Shown: in pieces, positions 16,362 to 27,197 of the stretch
How positions within the stretch are numbered: the first letter of the stretch is position 1
Layout: every line of letters starts with the position of its first letter
Assembly: GCF_004005945.1 (NCBI RefSeq)
Contig: NZ_SACS01000027.1
Location: forward strand, 1-48,295
Length of the DNA: 48,295 nucleotides
Reading direction: 5' to 3'
Source: Rheinheimera riviphila
GTDB lineage: Bacteria; Pseudomonadota; Gammaproteobacteria; Enterobacterales; Alteromonadaceae
Translations under genes and position numbers: made by a program
The notes under the pieces: model-generated
Seen by the model: the letters and a program-made list of their open reading frames with translations, nothing else
Databases searched by the model: none
What the model was told of the DNA's origin: nothing

Positions 16362-18091
16362 GCAGACAAGCGAAAAACCGTAAACACCCAACCGTGATCA
16401 GCTGGCGCTTTGCCTTTGTGGTGCTGTCGTTGTCGACGGTATTTTTTGGTTTGGTTGCCCGTGCTGCTTATTTACAAGTGGTCGAGCCGGATATGCTGGT
16501 GGAACAAGGTGACTTGCGTTCGCTGCGGGTGAAATCGGACGAAGTGCTGCGTGGCATGATTTTAGACCGCAACGGCGAAGAGCTGGCCGTCAGTGTGCCG
16601 GTCGAGTCTGTGTATGCCGATTCGAAAGTGGTAATGCAAGCCAATGCCAAAGGGGATAATCGTCGTTGGCATGCGCTGGCAGAAATGTTGCAAATTACCC
16701 CGGAGCAACTGACTAAAAAAATCGCCACCGATCCGAAAAAGCGTTATGTCTATTTGCAACGGCACGCCAGTCCGGCGACTGTCGATTACATCCGCAAATT
16801 AAAAGTACCCGGCATTTATTTTAAACAGGAATCCCGTCGCTATTATCCGGCCGGTGAAGTGGCAGCGCATATTTTAGGTTTCACCAACGTTGATGATCAC
16901 GGTGTTGAAGGCGTGGAGCGGCAGTTTGATCAACAGCTAAAAGGTATTGATGGCCGCAAAGTCATCCGCAAAGACGCCAAAGGTCGCGAAATTGAAGTGT
17001 TGGAACAAACTGATGCCACTCAATCGCGTAATTTGCAGCTGAGTATCGACCAGCGCATTCAGGCGGTGGCCTATCGTGAACTGAAAAAAGCCGTGCTGAC
17101 CTATGGCGCAACTTCTGGCTCTATCGTGCTGGTTGATGTGCATACCGGTGAAGTGTTGGCGATGGTCAACAGCCCTTCTTATAACCCGAACAATAAAAAA
17201 GGCACTGCGGTGCATCGCTTCCGCAACCGCGCTATTACCGATACTTTTGAGCCAGGCTCTACCATTAAACCTCTGCCAGTTCTGGCGGCACTGGAAAATG
17301 GCACTGCGGACTTGAATACCATTATTCCAACCGGACATGGCCCGATCCGGGTCGGCGGTGGTCGTGTAGTGGACGTCACCGGCAATGGCGATCTGGATTT
17401 AAAAGGCATTATCCGCCGTTCCAGTAACATCGGTGTGACGCGGTTAGCACTGAATATGCCACACGAAGATTTGCTAAAAATGTATTACGACATGGGTTTG
17501 GCTGAAGATACCGGCCTTGGTTTATTAGGCGAAAGTGCTGGTCAGCTGCGTGAACGCGCGCGTTGGTCGGAGCATGAACGTGCCACTTTATCCTTTGGTT
17601 ATGGTTTATCCGTCACCGCTGTACAGTTGGCGCGGATTTATGCAGCCATTGCTAATGGCGGTACAGTGCGGCCTTTGACCATTTTAAAAACTGACAATCC
17701 ACCACCGGGTGAGCGTGTTGTTGCCGAACATAATGCCGATGCGATGGTCGAAATGTTAGAAGCGGTCACTGAAAAACGTGGCACCGGCACCCGCGCTAAA
17801 GTAGCAGGTTATCGTGTTGGCGGTAAAACAGGTACTGCGCAAAAAGCCATTGCCGGTGGTTATGGCAGTGATTATATCGGATCCTTTGCTGGTATTGGCC
17901 CGATTTCTCAGCCACGACTGGCCTGTGTGGTCATTATCAATGAACCTAGCGGCGACTATTACGGTGGCGGTGAGGTAGCCGCGCCGGTGTTCAGCGCAGT
18001 GATGGGGGCTGCGATGCAGCTCCTCAACCTGCCCCCTGACGGCAATGACAGCCGCATCTCAAAAGTGACCGGAGGTCCAGATGCAGGTTAA
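16358..18091 (+). CDS. ftsI: Septal peptidoglycan transpeptidase FtsI (PBP3)
   Basis: 577 residues. A single N-terminal membrane helix (about 17-39) anchors a periplasmic PBP dimerisation domain (GMILDRNGEELAVS, about 66-79) and a transpeptidase domain with SxxK (Ser301-Thr-Ile-Lys304), SSN (RRSSNIGVT) and KTGTA (GGKTGTAQK). It crosslinks septal peptidoglycan with FtsW and is a beta-lactam target. The C-terminus beyond the transpeptidase domain is short. It overlaps ftsL by 4 nt and murE by 11 nt. Confidence 0.97.
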   Translation: MSRQAKNRKHPTVISWRFAFVVLSLSTVFFGLVARAAYLQVVEPDMLVEQGDLRSLRVKSDEVLRGMILDRNGEELAVSVPVESVYADSKVVMQANAKGDNRRWHALAEMLQITPEQLTKKIATDPKKRYVYLQRHASPATVDYIRKLKVPGIYFKQESRRYYPAGEVAAHILGFTNVDDHGVEGVERQFDQQLKGIDGRKVIRKDAKGREIEVLEQTDATQSRNLQLSIDQRIQAVAYRELKKAVLTYGATSGSIVLVDVHTGEVLAMVNSPSYNPNNKKGTAVHRFRNRAITDTFEPGSTIKPLPVLAALENGTADLNTIIPTGHGPIRVGGGRVVDVTGNGDLDLKGIIRRSSNIGVTRLALNMPHEDLLKMYYDMGLAEDTGLGLLGESAGQLRERARWSEHERATLSFGYGLSVTAVQLARIYAAIANGGTVRPLTILKTDNPPPGERVVAEHNADAMVEMLEAVTEKRGTGTRAKVAGYRVGGKTGTAQKAIAGGYGSDYIGSFAGIGPISQPRLACVVIINEPSGDYYGGGEVAAPVFSAVMGAAMQLLNLPPDGNDSRISKVTGGPDAG

Positions 18092-19607
18092 CCGACTCGA
18101 ACCCCGACTCGAAGCATGGTTATCCCCGTTTAAAGCGACTGTCGAAGGACAGTCGCTTTGTGCGTTAGAAAACCGGCCAGAAATTTTACCGGGGGCGCAG
18201 CTGTGCATTAACAGCAAGCAGTTGAAAGATGGTGATATTTTTCTAGCGTTACCGGGCATCACCTGTCACGGCAATCAGTTTATCCACGCCGCCTTGCAAC
18301 AAGGTGCAGCCTTGGTGATCACCGATCAGCTACTGCCAGCGCAAAACGATTTGCAGTACGATCCGCGGGTGTTGTTGTGGCCAGATCTGGCTGCTGTACT
18401 GCCGGCTGTGGTCAGCCGCTTTTACCTGGAAGCGGCCAGTCAGTTAAAACTGGTTGGCATTACCGGCACCAATGGTAAATCCAGCACCGCGATTTTTGTG
18501 AATCAGCTTAGCCGGTTACTCGGCGAGCGCGCGGCGGTGATCGGCACCTTGGGGTTTGGCGAATTTCCAACTTTCACACCACTACAAAACACCACACCAC
18601 ATCTAGTTGATTTACATAAAATATTCTCCGGGATGCGCGCGGCGGGCTGCCAGTTAGTGGCGATGGAAGTATCGTCGCATGCGCTGGTGCAAGAACGGGT
18701 GGCCGGTTTAGATTTTGCGGTGGCGGTGTTTACCAATTTAAGCCACGACCATCTGGATTATCACGGCACCATGCAGGCGTATTTTGAAGCCAAAGCCATG
18801 TTATTCCAGCCAGAACTGGCCAAAGCAGCGGTGATTAACGTCTCCGATGAATACGGTAAAAAACTCGCTGCCAGTACGCCGTTGCAAACACTGGCTTACG
18901 GCCGATTGGCCGATTGTCAGGGTTTTACCCGTTATCTTGGTTATGACCAGCTACAAACCGATGGCCATGGTTTTCGCTGTCAGTTGCATAGTCATTTAGG
19001 TCATTTCCAGCTGCATATTCCGCTGCTGGCCGAATTTAATGTGCAAAACGTGTTGGCAGCGATGGGCGCCCAGTTGCTGCTTGGACATGGTTTGAGCGAT
19101 ATCATCAAAGCGGTATCGCGCCTTGTGGCCGTGCCGGGCCGGATGGAGCAATTGCAATTTCCGGATGAGATCAGTGTGGTGATCGATTACGCCCACACGC
19201 CGGATGCGCTGCAACAAAGTTTAGTCGCGCTGCGCCAGCAAAGTCGTGGCCGGCTCTGGTGTGTGTTTGGTTGTGGTGGTGATCGGGATAAAGCAAAACG
19301 TCCGGTGATGGGACGCATAGCCGAACAATACGCAGATCATGTTATCATTACCGCCGACAACCCCCGCACTGAAGCTGTGATCGATATCTGCAATGATATT
19401 GCCGCTGGTATGGTGACCGGCGCCAACTGCCAAATTGAAACTGACCGAGAGTCTGCCATTAAGCTGGCGCTGATTGAAGCGCATGCCGGCGATATGATTT
19501 TGGTCGCCGGTAAAGGTCATGAGTCTTATCAGGTGATTGGTTCCACAGTGCGGGATTACGACGAACGTAAATTTATCAATAGTTTATTGGCGGAGATGTG
19601 CCGATGA
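18081..19607 (+). CDS. murE: UDP-MurNAc-L-Ala-D-Glu:meso-DAP ligase MurE
   Basis: 508 residues. It adds meso-diaminopimelate to UDP-MurNAc-dipeptide. The Mur ligase P-loop GITGTNGKSSTA is near residue 128, and the central region has FTNLSHDHLDYHG. The C-terminal DNPRTE carries the DNPR signature that selects meso-DAP rather than lysine. The start lies within the end of ftsI (11-nt overlap), and the stop overlaps the murF ATG. Confidence 0.97.
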   Translation: MQVNRLEPRLEAWLSPFKATVEGQSLCALENRPEILPGAQLCINSKQLKDGDIFLALPGITCHGNQFIHAALQQGAALVITDQLLPAQNDLQYDPRVLLWPDLAAVLPAVVSRFYLEAASQLKLVGITGTNGKSSTAIFVNQLSRLLGERAAVIGTLGFGEFPTFTPLQNTTPHLVDLHKIFSGMRAAGCQLVAMEVSSHALVQERVAGLDFAVAVFTNLSHDHLDYHGTMQAYFEAKAMLFQPELAKAAVINVSDEYGKKLAASTPLQTLAYGRLADCQGFTRYLGYDQLQTDGHGFRCQLHSHLGHFQLHIPLLAEFNVQNVLAAMGAQLLLGHGLSDIIKAVSRLVAVPGRMEQLQFPDEISVVIDYAHTPDALQQSLVALRQQSRGRLWCVFGCGGDRDKAKRPVMGRIAEQYADHVIITADNPRTEAVIDICNDIAAGMVTGANCQIETDRESAIKLALIEAHAGDMILVAGKGHESYQVIGSTVRDYDERKFINSLLAEMCR

Positions 19608-20986
19608 TCAGCCTTCATTTAGCTGAAATTGCTCCTGCGTTAGGCGCCCGTTTACAGGGTGCTGATCTGGCGATTTCAGGTGTCAGTACTGACAGCCGGC
19701 AAGTCAGTGCCGGTGATTTGTTTATTGCGTTAAAAGGTCCAAATTTCGATGCGCACCATTTTATCGCTGACGTGGTTGCCAAAGGCGCAATCGCCGTGGT
19801 GGTGGAGCACGAAGTGGCTGATTGCACGGTGCCACAACTGCTTGTTGCCGATACTAAATTGGCACTTGGCCAGTTAGGCGCGTTGGTGAAAGCCAGACTG
19901 GCGCCAAAAGCGGTGGCAGTGACCGGCAGTGTTGGCAAAACCACCGTCAAAGAAATGATGGCGGCTATTATGTCGCGCATTGGCAACGTGCTGGCCACCG
20001 CCGGCAACTTTAATAATGAAATCGGCGTACCGCTGACGTTATTGCGGCTGGAACCAGACCATCAATATGCGGTGATGGAGCTTGGTGCTAACCACCTGGG
20101 CGAAATTGCCTATACCACTTCTTTAGTCAAACCTGATGTGGCGATGATCACCAATGTTGCCGCAGCACACCTGGAAGGTTTTGGCGATTTGTTTGGGGTC
20201 GCGCGGGCCAAAGGTGAAATTTATACCGGTTTATCATCGAACGGCCTGGCAATAGTGCCGCTGGACAGTGAATTTCATAGTTATTGGTTACAGCGGTTAA
20301 CCCATCTGAAAGTGCACACTTTTAGCATGGAGCAGCAAAACGCTGATTTTTATGCGGAAAATATTATGCTCGATAGCCAGGGTTGTGCCGGTTTTAATAT
20401 GCACACGCCTTATGGTCAGCGTTTTATTCAGTTGGTGCTGCCGGGCAAACACAATGTCAGCAATGCGCTGGCGGCGGCGGCCGCAACCCTGGCCCTTGGT
20501 GCCAACATGACCGATGTGCAGTTAGGTCTCGCGGCAATGAAGCCGGTGAAAGGCCGGATCAACGTGCATCAACCACGCGAAAATCTGCGGATTATTGATG
20601 ATACCTACAATGCCAATTCGGAATCGGTGAAAGCCGCGACGGATTTATTGGCGTCTTATACCGGCACCCGCATTTTAGTGCTGGGTGATATGGGCGAATT
20701 AGGCCCGGACGCGCGGTTGTACCATGAAGAAGTGGGCATCCATGCCAAACAGGCCGGAATTAATCAGCTGTTCACGCTCGGCGTGTTATCTCAGAACGCC
20801 AGCGAGCAATTTCATGCCCAGGGTGCGCATTTTAGTTCGCGTCAGCAGCTGGTGACGAAGTTAACGCCGTTTTTAAATCTCAATACCGAAGTGTCCATTC
20901 TGGTGAAAGGCTCACGCAGCGCCAAGATGGAGTTAGTTGTCCAGGACTTGCTAGAAAGATGTCAGCAGGAGACAAGCGCATGTTAG
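19604..20986 (+). CDS. murF: UDP-MurNAc-tripeptide:D-Ala-D-Ala ligase MurF
   Basis: 460 residues. It joins D-Ala-D-Ala to complete the UDP-MurNAc-pentapeptide. Visible features are the P-loop [14 protein letters not shown] (about 104-117), [24 protein letters not shown] and the C-terminal [12 protein letters not shown] choose the ATG at 19604, which has GGAG 8 nt upstream and overlaps the murE stop as ATGA; a GTG two codons earlier is less likely. The stop lies inside mraY. Confidence 0.97.
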   Translation: MISLHLAEIAPALGARLQGADLAISGVSTDSRQVSAGDLFIALKGPNFDAHHFIADVVAKGAIAVVVEHEVADCTVPQLLVADTKLALGQLGALVKARLAPKAVAVTGSVGKTTVKEMMAAIMSRIGNVLATAGNFNNEIGVPLTLLRLEPDHQYAVMELGANHLGEIAYTTSLVKPDVAMITNVAAAHLEGFGDLFGVARAKGEIYTGLSSNGLAIVPLDSEFHSYWLQRLTHLKVHTFSMEQQNADFYAENIMLDSQGCAGFNMHTPYGQRFIQLVLPGKHNVSNALAAAAATLALGANMTDVQLGLAAMKPVKGRINVHQPRENLRIIDDTYNANSESVKAATDLLASYTGTRILVLGDMGELGPDARLYHEEVGIHAKQAGINQLFTLGVLSQNASEQFHAQGAHFSSRQQLVTKLTPFLNLNTEVSILVKGSRSAKMELVVQDLLERCQQETSAC

Positions 20987-22062
20987 TTTGGTTAGCCGAG
21001 TATCTCACTCAATATATCAATGCGTTTAACGTATTTAGTTACTTAACCTTCAGATCCATTTTGGGCATTCTGACAGCGTTATTCTTAAGCCTGTATTTCG
21101 GCCCAAAACTGATTGCCGCTTTGCAAAAGCTGCAAATTGGTCAGACCGTGCGTGATGATGGTCCGCAAAGCCATTTCTCTAAAAAAGGCACTCCGACCAT
21201 GGGCGGGTTGCTAATTTTAGGATCGATTGCCGTCAGTACGCTGCTGTGGGCCGATTTATCCAACAAATACGTCTGGGTGGTGTTGTTTGTGCTGGTCAGC
21301 TACGGCTGGATTGGCTTTGTCGACGATTACCGCAAAGTGATCCGCAAAGACCCCAAAGGCCTGATCGCGCGCTGGAAATACTTCTGGCAGTCGGTGTTTG
21401 CCATTATCACCGCCTTTTTCCTGTACGCCACTTCGGACCGTCCGGCTGAAACCAGCCTGATTGTGCCTTTTATGAAAGACGTGTTGCCGCAACTGGGCCT
21501 GTTTTTCCTGGTCACCACTTATTTTGTAATGGTGGGTTTTAGTAACGCCGTCAACCTGACCGATGGTTTAGATGGTTTGGCAATCGTACCCACCATTATG
21601 GTAGCGATGGCGTTTGCCATTATCGCTTACGTCAGTGGTAACGTGGTGTTCGCCAGTTATCTGCATATTCCGCATTTACCGCTCACCTCCGAATTGGTGG
21701 TGGTCTGTGCCAGCATTGTCGGCGCCGGGCTGGGCTTTTTATGGTTTAACACCTATCCGGCGCAAGTGTTTATGGGCGATGTTGGCTCGTTAGCGCTGGG
21801 CGCCATTCTGGGCGTGATTGCGGTGCTGGTACGCCAGGAAATCGTGCTGATTATTATGGGCGGCATTTTTGTGATCGAAACGCTGTCGGTCATTCTGCAG
21901 GTGGGTTCATACAAACTGCGTGGCCAGCGGATCTTCCGGATGGCACCCATTCACCACCACTATGAATTAAAAGGCTGGCCGGAGCCACGGGTCATCGTGC
22001 GCTTCTGGATTTTATCGATCATTTTTGTGTTAGTAGGTCTTGCGACCTTAAAACTGCGTTAA
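20980..22062 (+). CDS. mraY: Phospho-MurNAc-pentapeptide translocase MraY
   Basis: 360 residues, the same length as E. coli MraY, with ten membrane helices. It transfers phospho-MurNAc-pentapeptide to undecaprenyl phosphate, making lipid I. Visible motifs are the Asp pair [18 protein letters not shown], and the [11 protein letters not shown] histidine motif near the C-terminus. AGGAG lies 8 nt before the ATG at 20980. It overlaps the end of murF by 7 nt. Confidence 0.97.
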   Translation: MLVWLAEYLTQYINAFNVFSYLTFRSILGILTALFLSLYFGPKLIAALQKLQIGQTVRDDGPQSHFSKKGTPTMGGLLILGSIAVSTLLWADLSNKYVWVVLFVLVSYGWIGFVDDYRKVIRKDPKGLIARWKYFWQSVFAIITAFFLYATSDRPAETSLIVPFMKDVLPQLGLFFLVTTYFVMVGFSNAVNLTDGLDGLAIVPTIMVAMAFAIIAYVSGNVVFASYLHIPHLPLTSELVVVCASIVGAGLGFLWFNTYPAQVFMGDVGSLALGAILGVIAVLVRQEIVLIIMGGIFVIETLSVILQVGSYKLRGQRIFRMAPIHHHYELKGWPEPRVIVRFWILSIIFVLVGLATLKLR

Positions 22063-22075
22063 TCAGGTGCATGGC

Positions 22076-23425
22076 ATGACGAAGTTGTTTCAGGGCAAAA
22101 AAGTAGCTGTATTGGGGTTAGGCCTGTCGGGTCTGGCCACGGTGCGCTTTTTGCTGAAACAAGGTGTGAAACCAACGCTGATGGATACCAGGTTAAAAGT
22201 CAGTGGCCTAGACGCTGTGCCCGCGGAAAAAGTCGATGGCATTTATTTAGGTGAACTCGATGCCAACCGCTTGGCGAAGATGGATGTGATTTTGGTGAGC
22301 CCTGGTCTTGATTTATCGCATCCCGCCATTCGTTTTGCCGCAGCGCAGGGCACGCAACTGATTGGTGATGTTGAATTATTTGCTTTAGTGAATCAAAAAC
22401 CAGTGCTGGGCATTACCGGCTCCAATGGTAAATCGACCGTCACCACTTTAGCGACTTATATGCTGGAGCAAAGTGGCATCAAAGCGCTGGCGGCCGGTAA
22501 TATTGGTTTGCCGGTGCTGGACGCGCTGGCCGAAACTGAGACTGAAGTGTATGTGTTGGAGCTGTCGAGTTTTCAGCTGGATACCACCTATAACCTGCGT
22601 TTAGTCGCGGCCTGTAATCTGAATGTGACCGAAGATCATCTGGACCGGCATGGCTCGATGGCGGCTTATGCTGCCGCCAAACAACGGATTTTTCAGCATG
22701 CGGCGTTGGCGGTTTATAACGCTGACGATGCGCTGACTATACCTCAACATCAGCCTCACTCTCAGCCACGGCAGCTGCAGCAACAACAGGCGCTGAGCTT
22801 AACCGGCAGCGATTATGGCGTGGTTGAAGTGAAAGGCGAGCGCTGGTTACAAGTGGCTGGTACGCCGCTATTGCCAGTGGCAGAAATGTCGTTGGTTGGT
22901 AAACATAACCAATTTAATGCGTTAGCAGCGGCAGCGTTAGCGCTGGCGGCTGGCGCTAGTCGCGAAGGCGTAGCGTCGGCGCTTCGCACTTATCAAAGTT
23001 TGCCACATCGTTGCACTTTGGTCGCCAATCAAAACGGCATCCGTTTTATCAATGATTCTAAAGCCACCAATGTTGGCGCCACTTTAGCGGCGATTGCCGG
23101 ATTGCGCTCTGATGTTCCCGGTAAACTGATTTTAATTGCCGGCGGTGATGGCAAAGGCGCTGATTTTACTGAACTTGCTGCGGTGTTAAAGGCGCAGGTG
23201 GATGTGCTGATCACCCTTGGCAAAGATGGTCCGGCCATTGCTGCATTGGTGCCGGGTTCCATAGAAGTAGCGGATTTAGCGGCGGCGGTGAAAGTTGCTA
23301 CAGGCTTGGCGAAAACCGGCGATTTAGTGTTGTTATCACCTGCCTGCGCCAGCCTCGACATGTTTAAAAATTACGAAGAGCGGGGCCGGTTATTCGCCGA
23401 GCTGGTGCAGAAGGTGCTGGTATGA
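22076..23425 (+). CDS. murD: UDP-MurNAc-L-Ala:D-Glu ligase MurD
   Basis: About 449 residues. It adds D-glutamate to UDP-MurNAc-L-Ala. The N-terminal Rossmann fold reads VAVLGLGLSGLATVRFL, the P-loop GITGSNGKSTVTTL, the central motif NVTEDHLDRHGSM, and the C-terminal domain FINDSKATNVGAT and LSPACASLDMFKNYEERG. The ATG at 22076 has AGG 8 nt upstream and is preferred to a GTG three codons earlier. The stop overlaps the ftsW start (ATGA). Confidence 0.97.
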   Translation: MTKLFQGKKVAVLGLGLSGLATVRFLLKQGVKPTLMDTRLKVSGLDAVPAEKVDGIYLGELDANRLAKMDVILVSPGLDLSHPAIRFAAAQGTQLIGDVELFALVNQKPVLGITGSNGKSTVTTLATYMLEQSGIKALAAGNIGLPVLDALAETETEVYVLELSSFQLDTTYNLRLVAACNLNVTEDHLDRHGSMAAYAAAKQRIFQHAALAVYNADDALTIPQHQPHSQPRQLQQQQALSLTGSDYGVVEVKGERWLQVAGTPLLPVAEMSLVGKHNQFNALAAAALALAAGASREGVASALRTYQSLPHRCTLVANQNGIRFINDSKATNVGATLAAIAGLRSDVPGKLILIAGGDGKGADFTELAAVLKAQVDVLITLGKDGPAIAALVPGSIEVADLAAAVKVATGLAKTGDLVLLSPACASLDMFKNYEERGRLFAELVQKVLV

Positions 23426-24621
23426 AGCAACTGGCACTGAATTGGTTGAGCAATATCGGCGATGATATCGCCCATTGGTGGCAAGCCGAAGATGGTATTA
23501 GCTACGACCGGTTTTTCTTCACCTTAGTAGTATTGCTGTTGTGCGTTGGTTTTGTGATGGTCACCAGTGCGTCAGTACCGGTGGCGGAACGGTTGTTTGA
23601 TAACCCACTGCATTTTAGTATTCGTCACGGCATCTACATGTTGATTGGTTTATCGCTGGCTTATGCCGTGCTCAATATTCCAATCCAATGGTGGCATAAC
23701 ACCAATTTATTGCTGCTGGTGGTTGGTTTACTGGGCTTGATTGCAGTGCTGGCGGTCGGTCGAAACGTCAATGGCAGTACCCGTTGGTTGTATCTCGGGC
23801 CTATTGGTATTCAAACGGCAGAACCGGCTAAGTTATTCTTTTTTGTCTATTTATCCAGTTATCTGGTGCGTCGCCACGACGAAGTACGGGAAAACTTAAA
23901 AGGTTTCTTAAAGCCGCTGTTTATCCTGTTTGCCTTTGCTGTGCTGCTGCTGATGCAACCGGATTTAGGCACAGTGATCGTGATGTTCGGCACCAGCGTG
24001 GTGCTGCTATTTTTAGCTGGCGCTAAGCTGTGGCAATTTTTCGGGCTGATTTTTACCGGTTTGATGTCGATTGCAGTGCTGATTATTTACAGCGAATACC
24101 GCTGGCGGCGGGTAACGTCTTTTCTCGATCCCTGGGCCGACCCTTTTGGTAGTGGTTATCAGCTGACCCAATCTTTAATGGCGTTTGGCCGCGGTGGTTG
24201 GTTTGGCCAAGGCTTAGGCAATTCGGTGCAAAAGCTTGAGTATTTGCCCGAGGCACACACCGACTTTATTTTGGCGGTGATTGCCGAAGAAACCGGGTTG
24301 TTTGGCGTGATGATGGTGATGTCGCTGCTGTTTTTGCTGTTTGTCCGCGCCTTGTGGATTGGCAAAAGGGCGCTGCAAAAAGGTTTAAGTTTTCACGGTT
24401 TTCTGGCGTATGCGCTGGCGATCTGGATTGGTTGTCAGACGTTCGTGAACGTTGGTGTAGCTACCGGCGTGTTGCCGACCAAAGGTCTGACGCTGCCATT
24501 TGTCAGCTCTGGCGGTAGTAGTCTGATTTTAATGCTGATTGCCGCGGCCATTATTCTGCGGATTGATTTTGAAGTGCGCCTCAAAGGCAAACATGCCATT
24601 AGCGGAGGTCCGCATGATTAA
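23422..24621 (+). CDS. ftsW: SEDS-family septal glycosyltransferase FtsW
   Basis: 399 residues with about ten membrane helices. It is the lipid II polymerase partner of FtsI. SEDS hallmarks are GRNVNGSTRWLYLGPIGIQTAEPAK, RRVTSFLDPWADPFGSGYQ, LPEAHTDFILAVIAEETG and the C-terminal LPFVSSGGSS. It overlaps murD by 4 nt at its start and murG by 8 nt at its end, and a strong GGAGG for murG is embedded in its last codons. Confidence 0.97.
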   Translation: MKQLALNWLSNIGDDIAHWWQAEDGISYDRFFFTLVVLLLCVGFVMVTSASVPVAERLFDNPLHFSIRHGIYMLIGLSLAYAVLNIPIQWWHNTNLLLLVVGLLGLIAVLAVGRNVNGSTRWLYLGPIGIQTAEPAKLFFFVYLSSYLVRRHDEVRENLKGFLKPLFILFAFAVLLLMQPDLGTVIVMFGTSVVLLFLAGAKLWQFFGLIFTGLMSIAVLIIYSEYRWRRVTSFLDPWADPFGSGYQLTQSLMAFGRGGWFGQGLGNSVQKLEYLPEAHTDFILAVIAEETGLFGVMMVMSLLFLLFVRALWIGKRALQKGLSFHGFLAYALAIWIGCQTFVNVGVATGVLPTKGLTLPFVSSGGSSLILMLIAAAIILRIDFEVRLKGKHAISGGPHD

Positions 24622-25702
24622 TAGCAATGGACCTACTGCTTTAATTATGGCGGGCGGCACCGGTGGCCATATTTTCCCGGCGCAGGCGGTCGCGAAGTTA
24701 TTGCATGCACAAGGCTGGACCATTCACTGGCTTGGCACTGCCGATCGGATGGAAGCGAAATTAGTCCCTGGTTTTGGCTGGCATTTTCACGCCATTCAGG
24801 TCGGTGGTTTGCGTGGCAAAAGTATCAAAGCACTATGGAGTGCGCCGTTGATGTTATGGCGTTCAATTTGCCAGGCGCGCAAAGTGATTCAGCAGGTACA
24901 ACCACAATTGGTGCTGGGGTTTGGCGGTTACGCCAGCGGCCCAGGTGGATTTGCCGCCTGGATGAAAGGCATTCCGCTACTTATCCATGAACAAAATGCG
25001 GTGGCTGGGACCACCAACAAATTGCTGGCGAAATTGGCGCAGCGGGTGATGGTGGCGTTCCCAACGGCGTTTAGCAGTCTATCGCAGCGGCAAGTGTTGG
25101 GAAATCCGGTACGCAGTGAGTTAATTGGGCTAAAAACTGAGATTAATTTCAGTAAAGGCTTAAATATTTTGATCGTCGGTGGTAGTTTAGGCGCTAAACC
25201 ACTGAATGATATTTTACCGGCGCAGCTGAAGCAGGTCGCGGCTTGTGGGCCTGTTCAGGTCAAGCATCAGACCGGCCAGGCGATGTTAACGCAAGTGCAA
25301 CAAAGTTACGCGGACGCGCCGGCATCGCTGCAAGTGGAAGTGACTGCTTTTATTGAAAATATGGCGGAATCCTACCGCTGGGCTGATGTTGTGATCTGCC
25401 GTGCTGGCGCTTTAACCGTCAGCGAAGTGGCTTGTGTCGGTGTTGCTGCCATCTTTGTGCCACTGCCAAGTGCAATTGACGATCACCAGACGGCGAATGC
25501 CAACTGGCTGGTACAACAAGGCGCTGCTATGTTGTGGCCGCAAATAGATTTAAATAATGAGAAGTTAGTGTCGCTGCTGCAAAGCTGGTTGCTTGATAAA
25601 ACGCCGCTTGCGCACATGGCACAACGGGCACGTTCTTGTGCCATCGACGACGCGGCCGAACAGGTCGTGGCGGTTTGTCGACATGTGATAGGGTTGAAAT
25701 AA
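24614..25702 (+). CDS. murG: Lipid II synthase MurG (GlcNAc transferase)
   Basis: 362 residues. It transfers GlcNAc to lipid I on the inner face of the membrane. Visible features are the N-terminal glycine-rich loop [36 protein letters not shown], the C-domain [11 protein letters not shown] and the UDP-GlcNAc-binding [11 protein letters not shown]. The frame is open 75 nt further upstream inside ftsW, but GGAGG 6 nt before the ATG at 24614 and the family N-terminus fix the start. Confidence 0.97.
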   Translation: MINSNGPTALIMAGGTGGHIFPAQAVAKLLHAQGWTIHWLGTADRMEAKLVPGFGWHFHAIQVGGLRGKSIKALWSAPLMLWRSICQARKVIQQVQPQLVLGFGGYASGPGGFAAWMKGIPLLIHEQNAVAGTTNKLLAKLAQRVMVAFPTAFSSLSQRQVLGNPVRSELIGLKTEINFSKGLNILIVGGSLGAKPLNDILPAQLKQVAACGPVQVKHQTGQAMLTQVQQSYADAPASLQVEVTAFIENMAESYRWADVVICRAGALTVSEVACVGVAAIFVPLPSAIDDHQTANANWLVQQGAAMLWPQIDLNNEKLVSLLQSWLLDKTPLAHMAQRARSCAIDDAAEQVVAVCRHVIGLK

Positions 25703-25703
25703 T

Positions 25704-27197
25704 ATGAATACAATGACCAGGCCCCAGGAAAAAATCGCCATGCGCCGGGTGGAACGCATCCACTTTGTCGGTATTGGCGGGGCTGGCATGGGCGGTATTG
25801 CCGAAGTGCTGCTGAACGAAGGTTACAAAGTCTCTGGATCTGATTTAGGTCTTAATCCGGTGGTTGAACGCCTGACCTCATTAGGTGCTGAAGTCTGTTT
25901 TGGCCATGCCGCCGAAAATATCAAAGGCGCCAGCGTCGTCGTAGTTTCCAGCGCGATTAAAGCCGAAAACCCGGAAATCGCGGCTGCACTTGAGCAACGC
26001 ATTCCTGTAGTTCGCCGGGCGCAAATGCTGGCCGAACTGATGCGGTTTCGCCATGGTATCGCCATCGCAGGTACGCATGGTAAAACCACGACCACTAGCT
26101 TGGTAGCGTCTATTTTCGGCGAAGCCAACACCGACCCAACTTTTGTGATCGGTGGTTTACTCAATTCCGCCGGTACCAACGCTAGGCTCGGTGCAGGCCG
26201 TTACCTGATTGCCGAAGCTGATGAAAGCGACGCTTCGTTCCTGCATCTGCAACCAATGGCCGCCATCATTACCAATATCGAACCTGATCATATGGAAACC
26301 TATCAGGGCGATTTTGAAAAAATGAAAAGCACCTACCTCGAATTCTGCCATAACCTGCCATTTTACGGCGTGGTGGTGGTGTGTATTGACGATCCGGTGG
26401 TGCGTGAGCTTATTCCACAAATTGGCCGCACTGTGCTGACCTACGGTTTTAGCGACGATGCCGATTATCGCATCAGTGATTTCAGCCAGGCCGGTACCCA
26501 AACCGCTTTTGTAATTACTGACCCAACCGGCCACAGCCGTCAGGTTTCGCTCAATCTGGCCGGTCGGCACAACGCCTTAAACGCCACCGCAGCTTTTGCC
26601 ATTGCCAGCGATGAAGGTATTGCTGAATCGGCTATTTTAAGTGCTTTTGCCAAATTCGAAGGCATCGGCCGGCGTTTTCAGCAATATGGTGAATTTGACA
26701 CCGGCCGCGGCAAAGTGCTGCTGGTCGATGATTATGGTCATCATCCAACTGAAGTCGCTGCCACTGTCGCCGCTGCGCGTAACGCCTGGCCAGAGCGCCG
26801 GTTAGTGATGGCGTATCAGCCACACCGTTACACCAGAACCCGTGATTTATACGAAGATTTCGCCCAGGTACTGTCCACCGTCGACACCTTGCTGCTGCTG
26901 GAAGTATACAGCGCCGGCGAAGCGCCGATTGCCGGAGCGGACAGCCGCAGTTTATGCCGCAGCATTCGCGCCCGTGGTCAGTTGGACCCGATTTATGTAG
27001 CGCAACCGGCCGATTTAGCTGCCGCGCTGGCTGACGTATTACAGGACGGTGATGTGCTGTTGACGCAAGGCGCCGGCAATATTGGTGCGCTGGCTAAACA
27101 ACTGGCGGCACAACAACTTCAGATTTCGTTATTAAAAGCCGGATTAAAGGCTGAGTTAAAGCCTGAATTAAATACAAGGACCCAAAATGAGCAGTAA
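25704..27197 (+). CDS. murC: UDP-MurNAc:L-Ala ligase MurC
   Basis: 497 residues. It adds the first L-alanine to UDP-MurNAc. The Rossmann loop reads [17 protein letters not shown], the P-loop [14 protein letters not shown], with [33 protein letters not shown] and YQPHRYTRT. It starts one base after murG. The Shine-Dalgarno is weak, and ATGs at 25713 and 25740 are possible. The C-terminal 20 residues are a low-complexity [12 protein letters not shown] tail from a 12-bp tandem repeat, running into ddl by 11 nt. Confidence 0.97.
   Translation: MNTMTRPQEKIAMRRVERIHFVGIGGAGMGGIAEVLLNEGYKVSGSDLGLNPVVERLTSLGAEVCFGHAAENIKGASVVVVSSAIKAENPEIAAALEQRIPVVRRAQMLAELMRFRHGIAIAGTHGKTTTTSLVASIFGEANTDPTFVIGGLLNSAGTNARLGAGRYLIAEADESDASFLHLQPMAAIITNIEPDHMETYQGDFEKMKSTYLEFCHNLPFYGVVVVCIDDPVVRELIPQIGRTVLTYGFSDDADYRISDFSQAGTQTAFVITDPTGHSRQVSLNLAGRHNALNATAAFAIASDEGIAESAILSAFAKFEGIGRRFQQYGEFDTGRGKVLLVDDYGHHPTEVAATVAAARNAWPERRLVMAYQPHRYTRTRDLYEDFAQVLSTVDTLLLLEVYSAGEAPIAGADSRSLCRSIRARGQLDPIYVAQPADLAAALADVLQDGDVLLTQGAGNIGALAKQLAAQQLQISLLKAGLKAELKPELNTRTQNEQ
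27131..27178 (+). repeat. 12-bp tandem repeat at the 3' end of murC
   Basis: Units ATTAAAAGCCGG, ATTAAAGGCTGA, GTTAAAGCCTGA and a decayed ATTAAATACAAG follow one another in frame, encoding [12 protein letters not shown]. The last unit runs into the ddl ribosome binding site. Confidence 0.65.
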
